Shown one piece after another: positions 63,213 through 64,000 of a stretch of DNA of 64,000 bases (position 1 is the first letter of the stretch; each line of letters opens with the position of its first letter). Made by a program: the position numbers and the translations under genes. Location of the stretch: assembly GCF_022387135.1 (NCBI RefSeq), contig NZ_CP092462.1:1736001-1800000 (forward strand), in the 5' to 3' direction. The stretch is from Comamonas sp. B21-038 (GTDB taxonomy: Bacteria > Pseudomonadota > Gammaproteobacteria > Burkholderiales > Burkholderiaceae_C). The notes beneath the pieces were generated by a model that worked only from the letters and a program-made list of their open reading frames with translations, did not search any database and had not been told where the DNA came from.

Positions 63213-64000
63213 ATGGTGTTGACGCGCAGAAGCCTGGTGCAAGCCGGGGCCGCCACGACAATGGGAGCTTATATCGGGGCCGGCGCATCGCTGGCCCACG
63301 CGAACAAGCGCTTTCCCAACCGGGCGATCAAGCTCGTAGTGGCCTTTCCCGCCGGGGGGCCGACCGACCTGACAATGCGCCAGCTCGCCGAGAACGCCGC
63401 CAAGGTGCTGGGCCAGCCGATTGTGGTGGAGAACCGCCCCGGCGCGGCGGGTTCGCTGCCTGCGGCCCAGCTACAGAACACGGTGGCCGATGGCTATACC
63501 ATCGCCCAGCTGCCGATGAGCGTGATGCGCCTGCCTTTCACCACGGGCCTCAAATGGAACCCGGTGGAGGATCTGAGCTACATCATCAATGTCACCGGCT
63601 ATGCGTTCTGCATGGTGGCCAGCACCCAGTCCGGGCTCAAGAATTGGCAGGAGGTCGTAGCCTGGGCCAAGGCCCACCCTGGCAAGCTGACCTTGGGCAA
63701 TACCGGTACCTATACTTCGCCGCATGTCACCTCGGCCATCATTGCGCAGCAGCTTGGACTGGATGTCGTACATGTGCCCTACAAAGGATCGGCGGAGCTG
63801 ATGCGCGCGACGATGGCAGGCGAGGTGATGGTCGCGGCCGACACCAGTGCCGTGATCCCCTATGTAGACCAGGGCCGCATGGTCGCGTTGAACGTCTGGA
63901 CCGAAAAGCGCCTGCCCACCTTGCCCAATACCCCCACCTTGATCGAGCTCGGCCTGCCCACCACGCAATACTCGCCGTTTGGCCTGGTGGGCCCCAAGGG
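63213..64000 (+). CDS. Bug-family (TTT) solute-binding protein, 3' end missing
   Basis: An open frame from ATG 63213 runs off the window edge (262 codons visible). The N-terminus has LTRRSLVQAGA, a twin-arginine-like signal, then a hydrophobic stretch ending ASLAHA. Bug signatures follow: PNRAIKLVVAFPAGGPTDLT, VVENRPGAAGS, VADGYTI and VPYKGSAELMRATMAGEV. Only modest similarity to the preceding Bug protein, so not a recent duplicate. GGAG at 63201-63204 is the ribosome site. The stop codon lies beyond the window. Confidence 0.88.
   Translation, partial: MVLTRRSLVQAGAATTMGAYIGAGASLAHANKRFPNRAIKLVVAFPAGGPTDLTMRQLAENAAKVLGQPIVVENRPGAAGSLPAAQLQNTVADGYTIAQLPMSVMRLPFTTGLKWNPVEDLSYIINVTGYAFCMVASTQSGLKNWQEVVAWAKAHPGKLTLGNTGTYTSPHVTSAIIAQQLGLDVVHVPYKGSAELMRATMAGEVMVAADTSAVIPYVDQGRMVALNVWTEKRLPTLPNTPTLIELGLPTTQYSPFGLVGPK

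Overview
This 64 kb window is dense, GC-rich proteobacterial chromosome with no visible prophage, insertion sequence, CRISPR array or conjugative gene. The gene complement points to Burkholderiales, most likely Comamonadaceae (Comamonas or Delftia-like; inference). Indicators are an smc-zipA-ligA block, a pyruvate dehydrogenase operon in which E3 carries its own lipoyl domain, orphan Bug-type (TTT) binding proteins, class I PHA genes, and an Entner-Doudoroff gluconate operon.

Layout. 1-876: tail of an upstream gene, its terminator, and a DUF218/ElyC-like membrane protein. 889-5295: divergent gluconate cluster, gntR (LacI type) against gntK-edd-eda, with two near-identical operator-like palindromes. 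5296-8119: a lone RNA polymerase alpha-CTD-like protein, an AT-rich gene-free stretch, and a dCache-HAMP-GGDEF diguanylate cyclase. 8218-12773 (minus): gloA, a parvulin prolyl isomerase, bolA, yciB, msrB and selO; selO and msrB overlap by 4 bases. 13103-20969: smc, zipA, ligA and a histone H1-like basic protein. 21080-24777: a DUF2059-like protein, a Nudix hydrolase, a FAH-family hydrolase divergent from a zeta-GST isomerase, and pgeF. 24906-26560: a HipBA module. 26673-29372: thioesterase, ElaA-like GNAT, DHA2 MFS pump, small membrane protein. 29483-33665: phaC, phaA, phaB (PHB synthesis). 33722-35730: tRNA-Gly(CCC), GAF protein, YigZ, and a 60-residue orphan. 35766-36044: a strong candidate structured RNA with its own promoter-like boxes and terminator. 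36045-42680: YgiQ radical SAM protein, a YVTN propeller with an IPTL-CTERM-like tail, and a PAS-GGDEF-EAL protein. 43064-48069: two VOC proteins, bioB, pyrD, rpiA and a secreted glutaredoxin-like protein. 48174-54633 (minus): oligopeptidase A, folD and a FixJ/FixL-like two-component pair. 54850-61131: aceE-aceF-lpdA. 61233-64000: a VOC protein with a PCP_red-like C-terminus, then two Bug proteins, the last cut by the window edge.

Functional links. The gluconate cluster feeds pyruvate to the dehydrogenase encoded 50 kb away, and the resulting acetyl-CoA is the substrate of PhaA-PhaB-PhaC. SelO and MsrB are both tied to oxidative stress. The two-component pair is divergent from aceE, and the shared interval carries an inverted repeat close to a candidate -10. 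Most of the window is housekeeping chromosome. The least explained pieces are the structured RNA upstream of ygiQ, the alpha-CTD-like protein, the VOC/PCP_red fusion, the H1-like protein and the 60-residue orphan.
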